NCBI GenBank assembly: GCA_900472575.1
Contig: UCIV01000034.1
Coordinates: 124,001 to 188,000 of the forward strand
Reading direction: 5' to 3'
Length of the DNA stretch: 64,000 nucleotides
Source: Hyphomicrobiales bacterium
GTDB taxonomy: Bacteria > Pseudomonadota > Alphaproteobacteria > Rhizobiales > Rhizobiaceae
Positions 7,986 through 16,049 of this stretch are shown one piece after another. Below the pieces are notes generated by a model. It was given only the letters and a program-made list of their open reading frames with translations. It made no database searches and was not told the DNA's origin. Each line of letters begins with the position of its first letter. Position 1 is the stretch's first letter. The translations under genes were made by a program, and so were the position numbers.

Positions 7986-9347
7986 ATGCAATTGACCAAG
8001 ATTTCCAACCTCGGACGCATGGGCGCAGCTGCTGCAGCCCTGTTTGCGCCGGTTGTCGCTTTCGCGCAGACCGCTGCAGCACCCGCTGCCGAGGCTGCTG
8101 CTGCCGCTCCAGTTCCGGACAAGGGCGACACCGCCTTCATGTTCCTCTGCACCCTTCTGGTGTTCTTCATGATCATGCCGGGCATTGCACTGTTCTACGG
8201 CGGTCTCGTCCGCTCGAAAAACATGCTCTCCGTGCTGATGCAGTGCACCGTGATCGGTTCCTCCATCATGCTCGCCTGGGTCATCTACGGTTATTCCTTC
8301 GCCTTCGGCGGCGGCACCTCTGCCTTCTGGGGCGGTACGGCCAAGATGTTCCTCTCCGGCGTCACGATCGAGTCGACGGCTTCGACCTTCTCGGATGGCG
8401 TCGTCATTCCGGAATTCATCTTCATGCTATTCCAGATGACGTTTGCGGCCCTGACGCCGGTTCTGATCGTCGGCGCGTTTGCCGAACGCATCAAGTTCTC
8501 GGCTGCCGTGCTCTTCTGCCTGCTCTGGGTCACCTTCGTCTACTTCCCGATCGCACACATGGTCTGGGACGCAAACGGCCTGATCTTCGGCTGGGGCGCG
8601 CTTGACTTCGCCGGCGGCACCGTCGTTCACATCAATGCGGGTCTTGCAGGCCTCATCGGTGCGATCATGGTCGGCAAGCGTACCGGCTTCGGCAAGGACA
8701 TGATGGCTCCGCACTCGATGACGCTGACGCTGGTCGGTTCCGCCATGCTGTGGCTCGGCTGGTTCGGCTTCAATGCCGGTTCGAACCTCGAAGCTTCGGG
8801 CGGTGCGATGCTCGCAACCGTCAACACGTTCCTGGCAACCGCTGCTGCTGTCGTTTCCTGGTCGGTCGTCGAAACCTTCACCCGCGGCAAGGCTTCGCTG
8901 CTCGGCGCAGTTTCGGGCATGATCGCAGGTCTCGTCGCCATCACGCCTGCTGCCGGCATTGCCGGTCCGATGGGCGCGATCATCATGGGTCTGCTCGTTT
9001 CGCCGATCTGCTACTTCTTCGTCTCCGTCATCAAGAACAAGTTCGGTTATGACGACACGGCCGACGTGTTCGGCGTTCACGGTGCAGGCGGCCTCTTCGG
9101 CGCGCTGGCAACCGGCATCTTCGCATCCTCGTCGCTCGGCGGCATCGGTTATGCCGAGGGCGTCACGATGGGCGGCCAGTTCATGACCCAGGTCTGGGCA
9201 GTCGTCGTCACCATCCTGTGGTGCGGTATCGGCTCGATCATCCTCTACAAGGTTGTCGACCTGATCGTCGGCCTGCGCGTTCCGGTCGAAGCCGAACGCG
9301 AAGGTCTCGACCTCGCTGCACACGGCGAATCCGCCTATCACAGCTAA
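7986..9347 (+). CDS. amtB: Ammonium transporter AmtB
   Basis: The 453-residue protein has a cleavable signal peptide (about 1-28, ending AFAQ), an Ala-rich linker, then the 11-helix Amt fold. Landmarks are the FYGGLVRSKN loop after the first helix, the pore-His segment HMVWDANGLIFGWG and the second pore-His region FGVHGAGGLFGALATG. It moves ammonium into the cell and is blocked by unmodified GlnK. The ATG follows AGGGGAG. A hairpin (AGGCCGGTT/AACCGGCCT, 9354-9373) just after the stop is a likely terminator. Confidence 0.97.
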   Translation: MQLTKISNLGRMGAAAAALFAPVVAFAQTAAAPAAEAAAAAPVPDKGDTAFMFLCTLLVFFMIMPGIALFYGGLVRSKNMLSVLMQCTVIGSSIMLAWVIYGYSFAFGGGTSAFWGGTAKMFLSGVTIESTASTFSDGVVIPEFIFMLFQMTFAALTPVLIVGAFAERIKFSAAVLFCLLWVTFVYFPIAHMVWDANGLIFGWGALDFAGGTVVHINAGLAGLIGAIMVGKRTGFGKDMMAPHSMTLTLVGSAMLWLGWFGFNAGSNLEASGGAMLATVNTFLATAAAVVSWSVVETFTRGKASLLGAVSGMIAGLVAITPAAGIAGPMGAIIMGLLVSPICYFFVSVIKNKFGYDDTADVFGVHGAGGLFGALATGIFASSSLGGIGYAEGVTMGGQFMTQVWAVVVTILWCGIGSIILYKVVDLIVGLRVPVEAEREGLDLAAHGESAYHS

Positions 9348-9353
9348 GAGGCA

Positions 9354-9373
9354 AGGCCGGTTTCAACCGGCCT
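9354..9373 (+). terminator. Hairpin after amtB
   Basis: A perfect 9-bp inverted repeat, AGGCCGGTT/AACCGGCCT, starts seven bases after the amtB stop. The T-run is poor, so efficiency is uncertain. The rest of the gap to ftsK shows no other feature. Confidence 0.55.
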
Positions 9374-9556
9374 GATTCTTCACCACAATCAGATGGCTCG
9401 GCCTGGCGCCGGGCCATTTTCGTCTTTGGAAGCGGCCTGTGGATCATCTGGTTAAAGCTGCGTTAACCATCCCCGCGTTACCTTGTCTTGGAATTGTGCG
9501 ACGGCCATTGCCGGATTGCGCACCTTATTTCGTTTCACAGGTGGCGGGCAGATACG

Positions 9557-12253
9557 ATGAGCAGAAGCAGTTCGGCGGCATTGGCAAACCGGTCAACCCG
9601 CTCAGTTCTCAGCTCTTTCGTGCTCCGGCAGGCGCTTGCGCTGATCGGCTTCGGTATTTTCCTGGGCCTTGCGCTTGCCGTTGCGGCGCTTGCCACCTGG
9701 AATGTCGCCGACCCGAGCTTTTCCTACGCTACCGATAATCCCCCCACCAATCTTCTAGGTTTCGGCGGTGCGGCCTTTGCCGACCTGATGATGCAGTTTC
9801 TCGGCCTTGCCGGGCTCATCGCGCTTCTGCCTGTGCTTTCCTTTGCGCTGGCGCTGATCTCCGGCCGTCGTTTCGATCGCATTCCGGCGCGTATCGCCGC
9901 CTGGGGCGGTGGAACGCTGCTGGCTTCGGCTACGCTCGGCTGTTTTCCCGCGCCGCAGACATGGCCGATCCCGAACGGTATCGGCGGTGTTATCGGCGAC
10001 ATGATCCTGCGGTTTCCTGCACTGTTTGTCGGCGCCTATCCGACCGGCATGGTCGCTATGGTGCTTGGCGGCATCTTCACCGTTCCCTGCATCTGGCTGA
10101 TGCTGTTCGCCTCCGGTCTCGTCGGTGATCCGCTCGAGCTGGATGTGGAAGAGGAAGACGACGACAAGCCTGTTGCGGCCGTCGTCTCTCGCGCGCGGCG
10201 CGACGAGGAAGACGAAGAGGAGGATGACGGCGGGTTCCTTGAACGCTTCCTGCCGCTCGGCCTTGCCGCGCATTATTGGTACATTACCCAGGCCCGTCTG
10301 CGCCGTATGGTGGGCATGAAGCCGCGTGCGCGCCAGGCTTACGACCAGCCTTACGATTTCAACGAGGACGAGTTCGGCAAGCTGAACGAGCCCGTGCGGG
10401 CAAAGGCTGCTGGTGGCGACACGCGCCGGACGGAGCCGTCGCTCGACGGCGCTGGTGAACGGGTTGCCGGCAATCCGCGCCGGGTGGTTTCCGCTCCGCC
10501 GATCTACGGCCATGACCACGATGATGATCCGCCATTCGACATGGACGATATCCCCCGTCGGCCGGCTGGTATACTTGTCGATGACGAGGATGATGACGAC
10601 GCTCCGTTCCTGGCATCGCGAACACCTCAGGCCGGTGGCCGTTCTGCTCGTGTCACGCCTGCAGCGCCCGCGCCGAAGCCCAGTGCACGCGTGTCGCGCG
10701 ATGCGCAGGGCTCGTTTATTCGTCCGGACGGTTTCCAGCTTCCTTCCGTTCATCTGCTCACCGAGCCGAAGGCGGTTGCCCGCGACGCCTCGCTTTCGGC
10801 CGATGCGCTGGAACAGAATGCCCGTATGCTGGAAGGCGTGCTGGAGGATTTCGGCGTTAAGGGCGAGATCATTCATGTCCGGCCCGGCCCGGTCGTCACG
10901 CTTTACGAACTGGAGCCGGCACCCGGTATCAAGTCCTCGCGCGTCATAGGTCTTGCGGACGACATCGCTCGCTCGATGAGCGCAATCGCAGCACGCGTTG
11001 CCGTCGTTCCCGGCCGCAATGCAATCGGTATCGAATTGCCGAACCGTACCCGCGAGATGGTCTATCTGCGCGAAATGATCGGTTCGAAGGACTTTGAAGG
11101 CAGCAAGGCAAAGCTTGCCATGGCGCTCGGCAAGACGATCGGCGGGGAGCCGGTCGTAGCCGATCTTGCCAAGATGCCTCACCTTCTCGTCGCTGGTACC
11201 ACCGGTTCGGGTAAGTCTGTCGCCATCAACACGATGATCCTGTCGCTTCTCTATCGCTATACACCGGAGAAGTGCCGCCTGATCATGATCGACCCGAAGA
11301 TGCTAGAACTTTCCGTCTATGACGGGATTCCGCATCTGCTTTCTCCGGTCGTGACAGATCCGAAAAAGGCCGTCGTTGCGCTCAAGTGGACCGTCCGCGA
11401 GATGGAAGAGCGCTACAAGAAGATGTCGAAGATTGGTGTTCGCAATATCGACGGCTTCAATTCCCGCGTTGAACAGGCGAAGGAAAAGGGTGAGATCCTG
11501 ACCCGCACCGTGCAGACCGGCTTCGACCGCCAGACGGGCGAAGCAATGTACGAGACGGAAGAGTTCGATCTCGATCCGATGCCCTATATCGTCGTCATCA
11601 TCGACGAAATGGCCGACCTGATGATGGTCGCCGGCAAGGATATCGAAGGCGCCGTGCAGCGTCTGGCGCAGATGGCGCGTGCGGCCGGCATCCATGTCAT
11701 CATGGCAACGCAGCGTCCGTCGGTCGACGTTATTACCGGTACGATCAAGGCGAACTTCCCGACGCGTATTTCCTTCCAGGTGACGTCGAAGATCGACAGC
11801 CGCACGATCCTCGGCGAACAGGGCGCCGAACAGCTGCTTGGTCAAGGCGACATGCTCTACATGGCCGGCGGCGGGCGCATCCAGCGCGTTCACGGTCCGT
11901 TTGTTTCAGACAATGAGGTGGAAGAAATCGTCGCCTACTTGAAAACTCAAGGGTCGCCCCAATATCTCGAAGCGATCACGGCCGACGATGAGGATGAAGA
12001 CGGCGGCGGTGGCGGCCCGGCGGGCATGTCCAATCTATCGGATTCGGATGACCCATACGATCAGGCCGTTGCAGTCGTGTTGAGAGATGGCAAGGCTTCG
12101 ACCTCCTATGTTCAGCGGCGTCTCGGCATCGGCTACAACCGTGCCGCCTCGCTGATCGAGCGGATGGAGAAGGAAGGGCTGATCGGTCCGGCAAACCACG
12201 CCGGCAAGCGCGAGATCCTCGTGCCGACCGAGGCCGACATTATCGAGCGCTAG
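9557..12253 (+). CDS. ftsK: DNA translocase FtsK
   Basis: The product is 898 residues from ATG 9557 (frame open from 9488 but the extra residues look non-coding). An N-terminal membrane region with four helices (about 25-215) is followed by a long acidic, Pro/Ala-rich linker. The RecA-type motor has Walker A GTTGSGKS near 548-555 and Walker B VVIIDEMADLM near 677-688. A C-terminal winged-helix gamma domain (about 830-898, DPYDQAVAVV and SYVQRRLGIGYNRA) would read KOPS sequences. It pumps chromosome dimers at the septum and activates XerCD at dif. Length fits rhizobial FtsK. Confidence 0.96.
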   Translation: MSRSSSAALANRSTRSVLSSFVLRQALALIGFGIFLGLALAVAALATWNVADPSFSYATDNPPTNLLGFGGAAFADLMMQFLGLAGLIALLPVLSFALALISGRRFDRIPARIAAWGGGTLLASATLGCFPAPQTWPIPNGIGGVIGDMILRFPALFVGAYPTGMVAMVLGGIFTVPCIWLMLFASGLVGDPLELDVEEEDDDKPVAAVVSRARRDEEDEEEDDGGFLERFLPLGLAAHYWYITQARLRRMVGMKPRARQAYDQPYDFNEDEFGKLNEPVRAKAAGGDTRRTEPSLDGAGERVAGNPRRVVSAPPIYGHDHDDDPPFDMDDIPRRPAGILVDDEDDDDAPFLASRTPQAGGRSARVTPAAPAPKPSARVSRDAQGSFIRPDGFQLPSVHLLTEPKAVARDASLSADALEQNARMLEGVLEDFGVKGEIIHVRPGPVVTLYELEPAPGIKSSRVIGLADDIARSMSAIAARVAVVPGRNAIGIELPNRTREMVYLREMIGSKDFEGSKAKLAMALGKTIGGEPVVADLAKMPHLLVAGTTGSGKSVAINTMILSLLYRYTPEKCRLIMIDPKMLELSVYDGIPHLLSPVVTDPKKAVVALKWTVREMEERYKKMSKIGVRNIDGFNSRVEQAKEKGEILTRTVQTGFDRQTGEAMYETEEFDLDPMPYIVVIIDEMADLMMVAGKDIEGAVQRLAQMARAAGIHVIMATQRPSVDVITGTIKANFPTRISFQVTSKIDSRTILGEQGAEQLLGQGDMLYMAGGGRIQRVHGPFVSDNEVEEIVAYLKTQGSPQYLEAITADDEDEDGGGGGPAGMSNLSDSDDPYDQAVAVVLRDGKASTSYVQRRLGIGYNRAASLIERMEKEGLIGPANHAGKREILVPTEADIIER

Positions 12254-12358
12254 TCGCGGGTAAGTCTTTCGTGATCGTGTCGGCTACGGCTTGCCAAGCC
12301 GCCGGCAAGTCATCATGACGCCGCGTTTGCGGCCCAGTGCATTTGGATGGAGACCAGA

Positions 12359-13006
12359 ATGACCAAAGAAAAAACAGCTCTTTCCATCCGGATTGATCGT
12401 AGACAGTTTTCCGCAGGCCTGTTCGGCCTTGCCGCTTCCGCATTTCTGCCTGTGGCGGCTTCCGCACAGAGCGGTGGCGGCGCGGCCGCGCAGAAGATCG
12501 CCGACCACTTTTCGTCCGTGAAGACGATGATGGGCGAGTTTGTGCAGTTCGGCCCGCGCGGCGAGCAGACGGGCGGAAAATTCTATATCGAACGTCCCGG
12601 CAGGCTGCGTTTCAATTTCGAAGATCCATCGCCGCTGCGCGTGATTTCCGATGGAAAAAATGTCGTTGTCGGCAATATCAAACTGAAGACCTGGGATCTC
12701 TATCCGCTTTCAAAGACGCCTTTGACGCTGCTTCTGGCAGACCGGATCGATCTTTCCAACGATGCCGTGCGCGGCGTGAAAGAAGAGAGCGATCTCACCA
12801 CGATCGTGCTCGGTAACAAGACGATCTTCGGCGATTCGACGATCACCATGATGTTCGACAGCAAGACCTATGATCTGCGCCAGTGGACGATCACCGACAA
12901 TCAGGGCAAGGATACCTCGGTGATGATCTATAACGTCAAGACAGGCGTCAGCCTCGACGAGAAGGTGTTTACGATCGACTATGCCGAAGTGCGCGGTCGC
13001 GGCTGA
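12359..13006 (+). CDS. lolA: Outer-membrane lipoprotein carrier LolA
   Basis: The 215-residue periplasmic protein has the LolA domain from about residue 38, with the GKFYIERPGRLRFNFEDPS segment characteristic of alphaproteobacterial LolA. LolA carries lipoproteins from the inner-membrane LolCDE complex to the outer membrane. The N-terminus carries a signal region with DRRQFSAGLFGLAASAF, so a twin-arginine signal is possible. I start at ATG 12359, since GGAG sits seven bases upstream; ATG 12347 is the alternative. It follows ftsK, a common arrangement. A clear hairpin terminator follows. Confidence 0.9.
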   Translation: MTKEKTALSIRIDRRQFSAGLFGLAASAFLPVAASAQSGGGAAAQKIADHFSSVKTMMGEFVQFGPRGEQTGGKFYIERPGRLRFNFEDPSPLRVISDGKNVVVGNIKLKTWDLYPLSKTPLTLLLADRIDLSNDAVRGVKEESDLTTIVLGNKTIFGDSTITMMFDSKTYDLRQWTITDNQGKDTSVMIYNVKTGVSLDEKVFTIDYAEVRGRG

Positions 13007-13028
13007 GATTTACATCCTGATACTGTCT

Positions 13029-13056
13029 AAAGGGCTGCGACATTCGCGGCCCTTTT
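13029..13056 (+). terminator. Rho-independent terminator after lolA
   Basis: AAGGGCTGCGA and TCGCGGCCCTT form a stem with a short loop, followed by TTTTT. It sits 23 bases past the lolA stop and probably ends the ftsK-lolA transcript. Confidence 0.8.
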
Positions 13057-13081
13057 TGCTTCTCATCAATCGCCAAATAAC

Positions 13082-13189
13082 ATAGAGCATTGCCAGCGAT
13101 CATTGGATCGCCAGTAGTGCTCTATCTCCTTTGGTCTTACGCAATTCCGGACGCAAAACCGGTTCCCACTTTTGCTGGAATTGCTCTAG
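13082..13189. repeat. Palindromic repeat pair upstream of xthA (copy 1)
   Basis: Two adjacent hairpin units. ATAGAGCA (13082-13089) pairs with TGCTCTAT (13118-13125) around an inner CGATC/GATCG hairpin. GCAATTCC (13141-13148) then pairs with GGAATTGC (13177-13184) around CCGGACGCAAAACCGG. The second unit matches 45530-45578 at 38 of 49 positions by hand alignment. This is a dispersed rhizobial repeat type, ending 27 bases before the xthA start. Confidence 0.8.
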
Positions 13190-13215
13190 ACCTCGACGGA
13201 CAATCGAGGTTCTCC

Positions 13216-14016
13216 ATGACATTTTCCCTGGCCACCTGGAATATCAACTCGGTACGCCTGCGCATGCCGATCGTGCAGCAGTTCATCGTCCGCAACCAGC
13301 CGGACATTCTGTGCCTGCAGGAAATCAAGTGCCAGGAGCCGGAGTTCCCGTATCAGCCGCTCAAGGATCTCGGCTACGAGCACATCATCGTACATGGCCA
13401 GAAGGGCTATCACGGCGTTGCCATCGCCTCGAAGATCCCGCTTCTGGAAGACCATCGGCAGAATTATTGCGGCATGGGCGATGCGCGGCACATTTCGGCG
13501 ATCTTCGAGCGCGGGTCGCGCCGTATCCGGCTGCATAATTTCTATGTGCCGGCGGGCGGCGACGAGCCGAACCGGGAGATCAATCCGAAATTCGGCCACA
13601 AGCTTGATTTCGTCGAGGAAATGAAGGCGTTAAAGGCGGACATGCCGGGTGTCTCGTCGATCCTTGTCGGCGATCTCAACATCGCGCCGCTGGAGCATGA
13701 CGTCTGGTCGCACAAGCAGTTGCTCAAGATCGTCAGCCACACGCCGGTCGAGACCGACGGGATGAAGGACGTGATCGCCAAGGGCGGCTGGCTGGACCTG
13801 ATGCGCCAGTTCACGCCGGAGCCGGAGAAGATCTATACGTGGTGGAGCTACCGCGCCAAGGACTGGGAAGCAGCAAACAAGGGCCGTCGCCTAGACCACG
13901 TCTGGTCCTCGCCGGAGCTTGGGCCATTCCTCGAACGGATCGATATCCTGAAAGAGGCTCGCGGCTGGAACCAGCCATCCGACCATGTGCCGGTTACGGC
14001 GGTGTTCAAGTTCTGA
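13216..14016 (+). CDS. xthA: Exodeoxyribonuclease III (XthA)
   Basis: A 266-residue ExoIII/AP-endonuclease family protein that cuts at abasic sites and removes 3' blocking groups in base excision repair. All catalytic motifs are seen: WNINSVR (about 7-13), LCLQEIKC with the metal Glu, GDLNIAP (about 154-160), RRLDHVW and the terminal SDHVPV with the catalytic Asp-His pair. I start at ATG 13216, preceded by GAGG; the open frame reaches back into the repeat upstream, which is not coding. Confidence 0.95.
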   Translation: MTFSLATWNINSVRLRMPIVQQFIVRNQPDILCLQEIKCQEPEFPYQPLKDLGYEHIIVHGQKGYHGVAIASKIPLLEDHRQNYCGMGDARHISAIFERGSRRIRLHNFYVPAGGDEPNREINPKFGHKLDFVEEMKALKADMPGVSSILVGDLNIAPLEHDVWSHKQLLKIVSHTPVETDGMKDVIAKGGWLDLMRQFTPEPEKIYTWWSYRAKDWEAANKGRRLDHVWSSPELGPFLERIDILKEARGWNQPSDHVPVTAVFKF

Positions 14017-14040
14017 TTGATCCACGCCGAGCGAGCGGCT

Positions 14041-14104
14041 GCCCCTCATCCGCCTACCGGCACCTTCTCCCCGTTCTGACGGGGAGAGGGTTAGGGTGAG
14101 GGGC
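14041..14104. repeat. Palindromic repeat with GCCCCTCA ends (copy 1)
   Basis: The 64-bp element is bounded by GCCCCTCA (14041-14048) and TGAGGGGC (14097-14104), with an inner hairpin CTCCCCG/CGGGGAG. A second copy at 41207-41345 has the same 8-bp ends and inner sequence, in inverted orientation, with about 75 extra bases in the middle. It lies between the convergent xthA and cyclic-nucleotide-domain genes. Confidence 0.85.
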
Positions 14105-14152
14105 TGATCTAAGAAGAGCGGTCGCTGTTAGATAAGAGGCGACGCTAAAAAC

Positions 14153-14608
14153 CTATCGAAACCGATGTTCCATCGCGGCCGCAGCCTTGGCCAGCCCGGT
14201 GATGTTTTCCCGTATGCGAGCTTCTATCAACCGCCCGACCTGCGGGTATTCCTCCAGCAGGCGTTGGAAAAGCTGGCGGCTGATCTTCATCACCTCGGCA
14301 TCTGACGCCGCGACGGCGGTGAACTTGCGCTCCACCATCGTCACCAGAGCGAGTTCGGACAGAAGCGTGCCGGGACCGACCGTCTTTTGGTGGCGGATAT
14401 CGCCAAAGCGGTCGGCTGCATAAAGCCCGATCTGCCCCCTGGCGACGATATAGGCTGCTTCTGCGGGAGAGCCTTCGCGAAAGAGTTCCTGCGTTTCGGC
14501 AAGCGAACGGCGTTCCGCGCCAAAGGCGATCAGACGCAGCTGATCGCCATCCAGCTCGCGGAACAGCGGAACGCTTGAAAGAAGCTTTATATCGTCGTTC
14601 AGTGCCAT
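14153..14608 (-). CDS. Cyclic nucleotide-binding domain protein without DNA-binding domain
   Basis: The 151 residues consist almost entirely of one CRP-type cNMP-binding beta-barrel (about 10-130): PLFRELDGDQLRLIAFGAE, then LFREGSPAEAAYIVARGQIGLY and the cap region GTLLSELALV. The Gly-Glu-Leu-Ala type phosphate cassette is altered to LLSELALV, so nucleotide binding is uncertain. There is no helix-turn-helix. Its ATG directly abuts the stop of the response regulator gene (no spacer), implying co-translation. A partner or sensor role for the regulator is inferred from this linkage only. Confidence 0.88.
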   Translation of the reverse strand: MALNDDIKLLSSVPLFRELDGDQLRLIAFGAERRSLAETQELFREGSPAEAAYIVARGQIGLYAADRFGDIRHQKTVGPGTLLSELALVTMVERKFTAVAASDAEVMKISRQLFQRLLEEYPQVGRLIEARIRENITGLAKAAAAMEHRFR

Positions 14609-15289
14609 TTACGGGACGATCTTGTAGCCACCGTTTTCGGTCACGAGGATCTCGGCGTTGGACGGGTCGCGTTCGATCTTCTGGCGAAGACGGTAGACAT
14701 GGGTTTCTAGCGTGTGTGTGGTGACGCCGGAATTGTAACCCCAGACCTCTTCCAGTAGCACATCGCGGGTAACGACCTTCTGGCCGGCGCGGTAAAGATA
14801 CCGGATGATTGCCGCTTCCTTTTCCGTCAGGCGGATCTTCTTGCCGTCGTCAGTGGTCAGCAGCTTCTGGCTCGGCTTGAAGATGTAGGGGCCGACAGTG
14901 AAGGTCGCATCCTCGCTCTGCTCGTACTGGCGCAGCTGTGCGCGGATACGGGCGAGCAGGACGGCAAAGCGGAACGGCTTGACGATATAATCGTTGGCGC
15001 CGGCTTCGAGGCCGAGGATCGTGTCACTGTCGGTGTCATGGCCCGTGAGCATGATGATCGGCGCCTTGAAGCCGTTCTTGCGCAGGAGCTTGACGGCTTC
15101 GCGGCCATCCATGTCGGGAAGGCCGACATCCATGATCAGAAGGTCGACCTGCGCCGTCTTGGCCGTGTTCATGGCCTTGGTGGCATTCTCCTCCTGCAAC
15201 AGCGAAAACTCGTCGTACAACGACAATTGCTCGACCAGCGTCTCGCGCAGGTCGTTGTCGTCATCTACCAGGAGTATCGTTCTTGCCAT
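14609..15289 (-). CDS. OmpR/PhoB-family response regulator
   Basis: A 226-residue regulator: receiver domain 1-120 with acidic pocket Asp10/Asp11, phosphoacceptor Asp54 (LIMDVGLPDMDG) and the conserved Lys in YIVKPFR. A winged-helix DNA-binding domain follows (about 130-226, LTEKEAAIIRYLYRAG and THTLETHVYRLRQKIE). It is the first gene of a two-gene leftward unit with the cyclic-nucleotide-domain protein. No histidine kinase is encoded nearby, so its kinase is elsewhere or it is an orphan. Targets cannot be read from this sequence. Confidence 0.94.
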   Translation of the reverse strand: MARTILLVDDDNDLRETLVEQLSLYDEFSLLQEENATKAMNTAKTAQVDLLIMDVGLPDMDGREAVKLLRKNGFKAPIIMLTGHDTDSDTILGLEAGANDYIVKPFRFAVLLARIRAQLRQYEQSEDATFTVGPYIFKPSQKLLTTDDGKKIRLTEKEAAIIRYLYRAGQKVVTRDVLLEEVWGYNSGVTTHTLETHVYRLRQKIERDPSNAEILVTENGGYKIVP

Positions 15290-15424
15290 ACAGCTCTTGC
15301 CTTTCGTGTCGCCCGTTTTCGTCCGTGTTGTCGGAATCTAAGCGTATTTAGGGCTCCCCGATGTAAAGCCCAAGATGCTATGATTTCAAACAAAATGATA
15401 TTCAAAGCAAAACCTCGTGAGAAA

Positions 15425-15988
15425 ATGCCGCTTTTCCGTGTGCAAAAGTCCAAAAAGCAATCCGTGGTGACCGTCCGGACTGCGCCTCGCAACCGGCAAA
15501 GGGCGATTATCTCGTTCAAGGGAATCACTTTGCAGGCGTCGATCGGTCGTTCCGGCACCTCCGCCTTCAAGCGAGAAGGGGATGGGGCGACGCCGATTGC
15601 GGCAATGAAGCTGATTTCCGGCTTCACCCGCGGCGAGCGGATCAGGCTGCCGCAGACGCCGCTTTCCATGCGGCGAATATCCGGAGACATGTTGTGGTGC
15701 GACGAGCCGAAACATGCGGCCTATAACCGGCTGGTCACTCAACGCGTGGGGGCACCGTTCAAGCCGAGCCATGAAGAAATGAAGCGAACGGACGGGCTTT
15801 ATGATGTCTGTCTGGTGATGGATTGGAACATTACCTCTCGCAAGCGCTACGGCGGCTCGGCAATCTTTTTTCATCTGATCAAGCCGGGTTATCAGCCGAC
15901 GGCCGGGTGCGTGGCGGTTCATCCGCGCGACATGAAGCGGCTGTTGCCGCATCTGCGAAAAGGGACGTTAGTGAAGGTTCTGGGGTAG
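15425..15988 (+). CDS. L,D-transpeptidase (YkuD-domain) family protein
   Basis: About 187 residues from ATG 15425; ATG 15380 would add 15 and cannot be excluded. The YkuD catalytic segment is seen as FHLIKPGYQPTAGCVAVHP, with His and the nucleophilic Cys in the TAGC motif (family consensus HX14-17[S/T]XGC). Such enzymes make 3-3 crosslinks in peptidoglycan or attach proteins to it. No obvious cleavable signal peptide is present, only a basic N-terminus (RVQKSKKQ), which is unusual for a periplasmic enzyme but common in this rhizobial subfamily as I recall it. It is divergent from the response regulator gene. Confidence 0.85.
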   Translation: MPLFRVQKSKKQSVVTVRTAPRNRQRAIISFKGITLQASIGRSGTSAFKREGDGATPIAAMKLISGFTRGERIRLPQTPLSMRRISGDMLWCDEPKHAAYNRLVTQRVGAPFKPSHEEMKRTDGLYDVCLVMDWNITSRKRYGGSAIFFHLIKPGYQPTAGCVAVHPRDMKRLLPHLRKGTLVKVLG

Positions 15989-15999
15989 TCCAAAACAAA

Positions 16000-16023
16000 A
16001 TGCCCGGCACTTTGGCCGGGCAT
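16000..16023. terminator. Shared terminator between L,D-transpeptidase gene and leuC
   Basis: ATGCCCGGC-acttt-GCCGGGCAT is a perfect 9-bp hairpin between two convergent genes and could serve both. The A-rich left flank (CAAAACAAA) gives a T-rich tail for the leftward leuC transcript. Confidence 0.75.
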
Positions 16024-16049
16024 CTCAAACGTCATTCAACGAAAGCAGT

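Noticed and set aside
9755..11182. 475-codon minus-strand frame opposite ftsK
   Set aside because: Antisense to ftsK, with skewed Arg/His composition and no domain.
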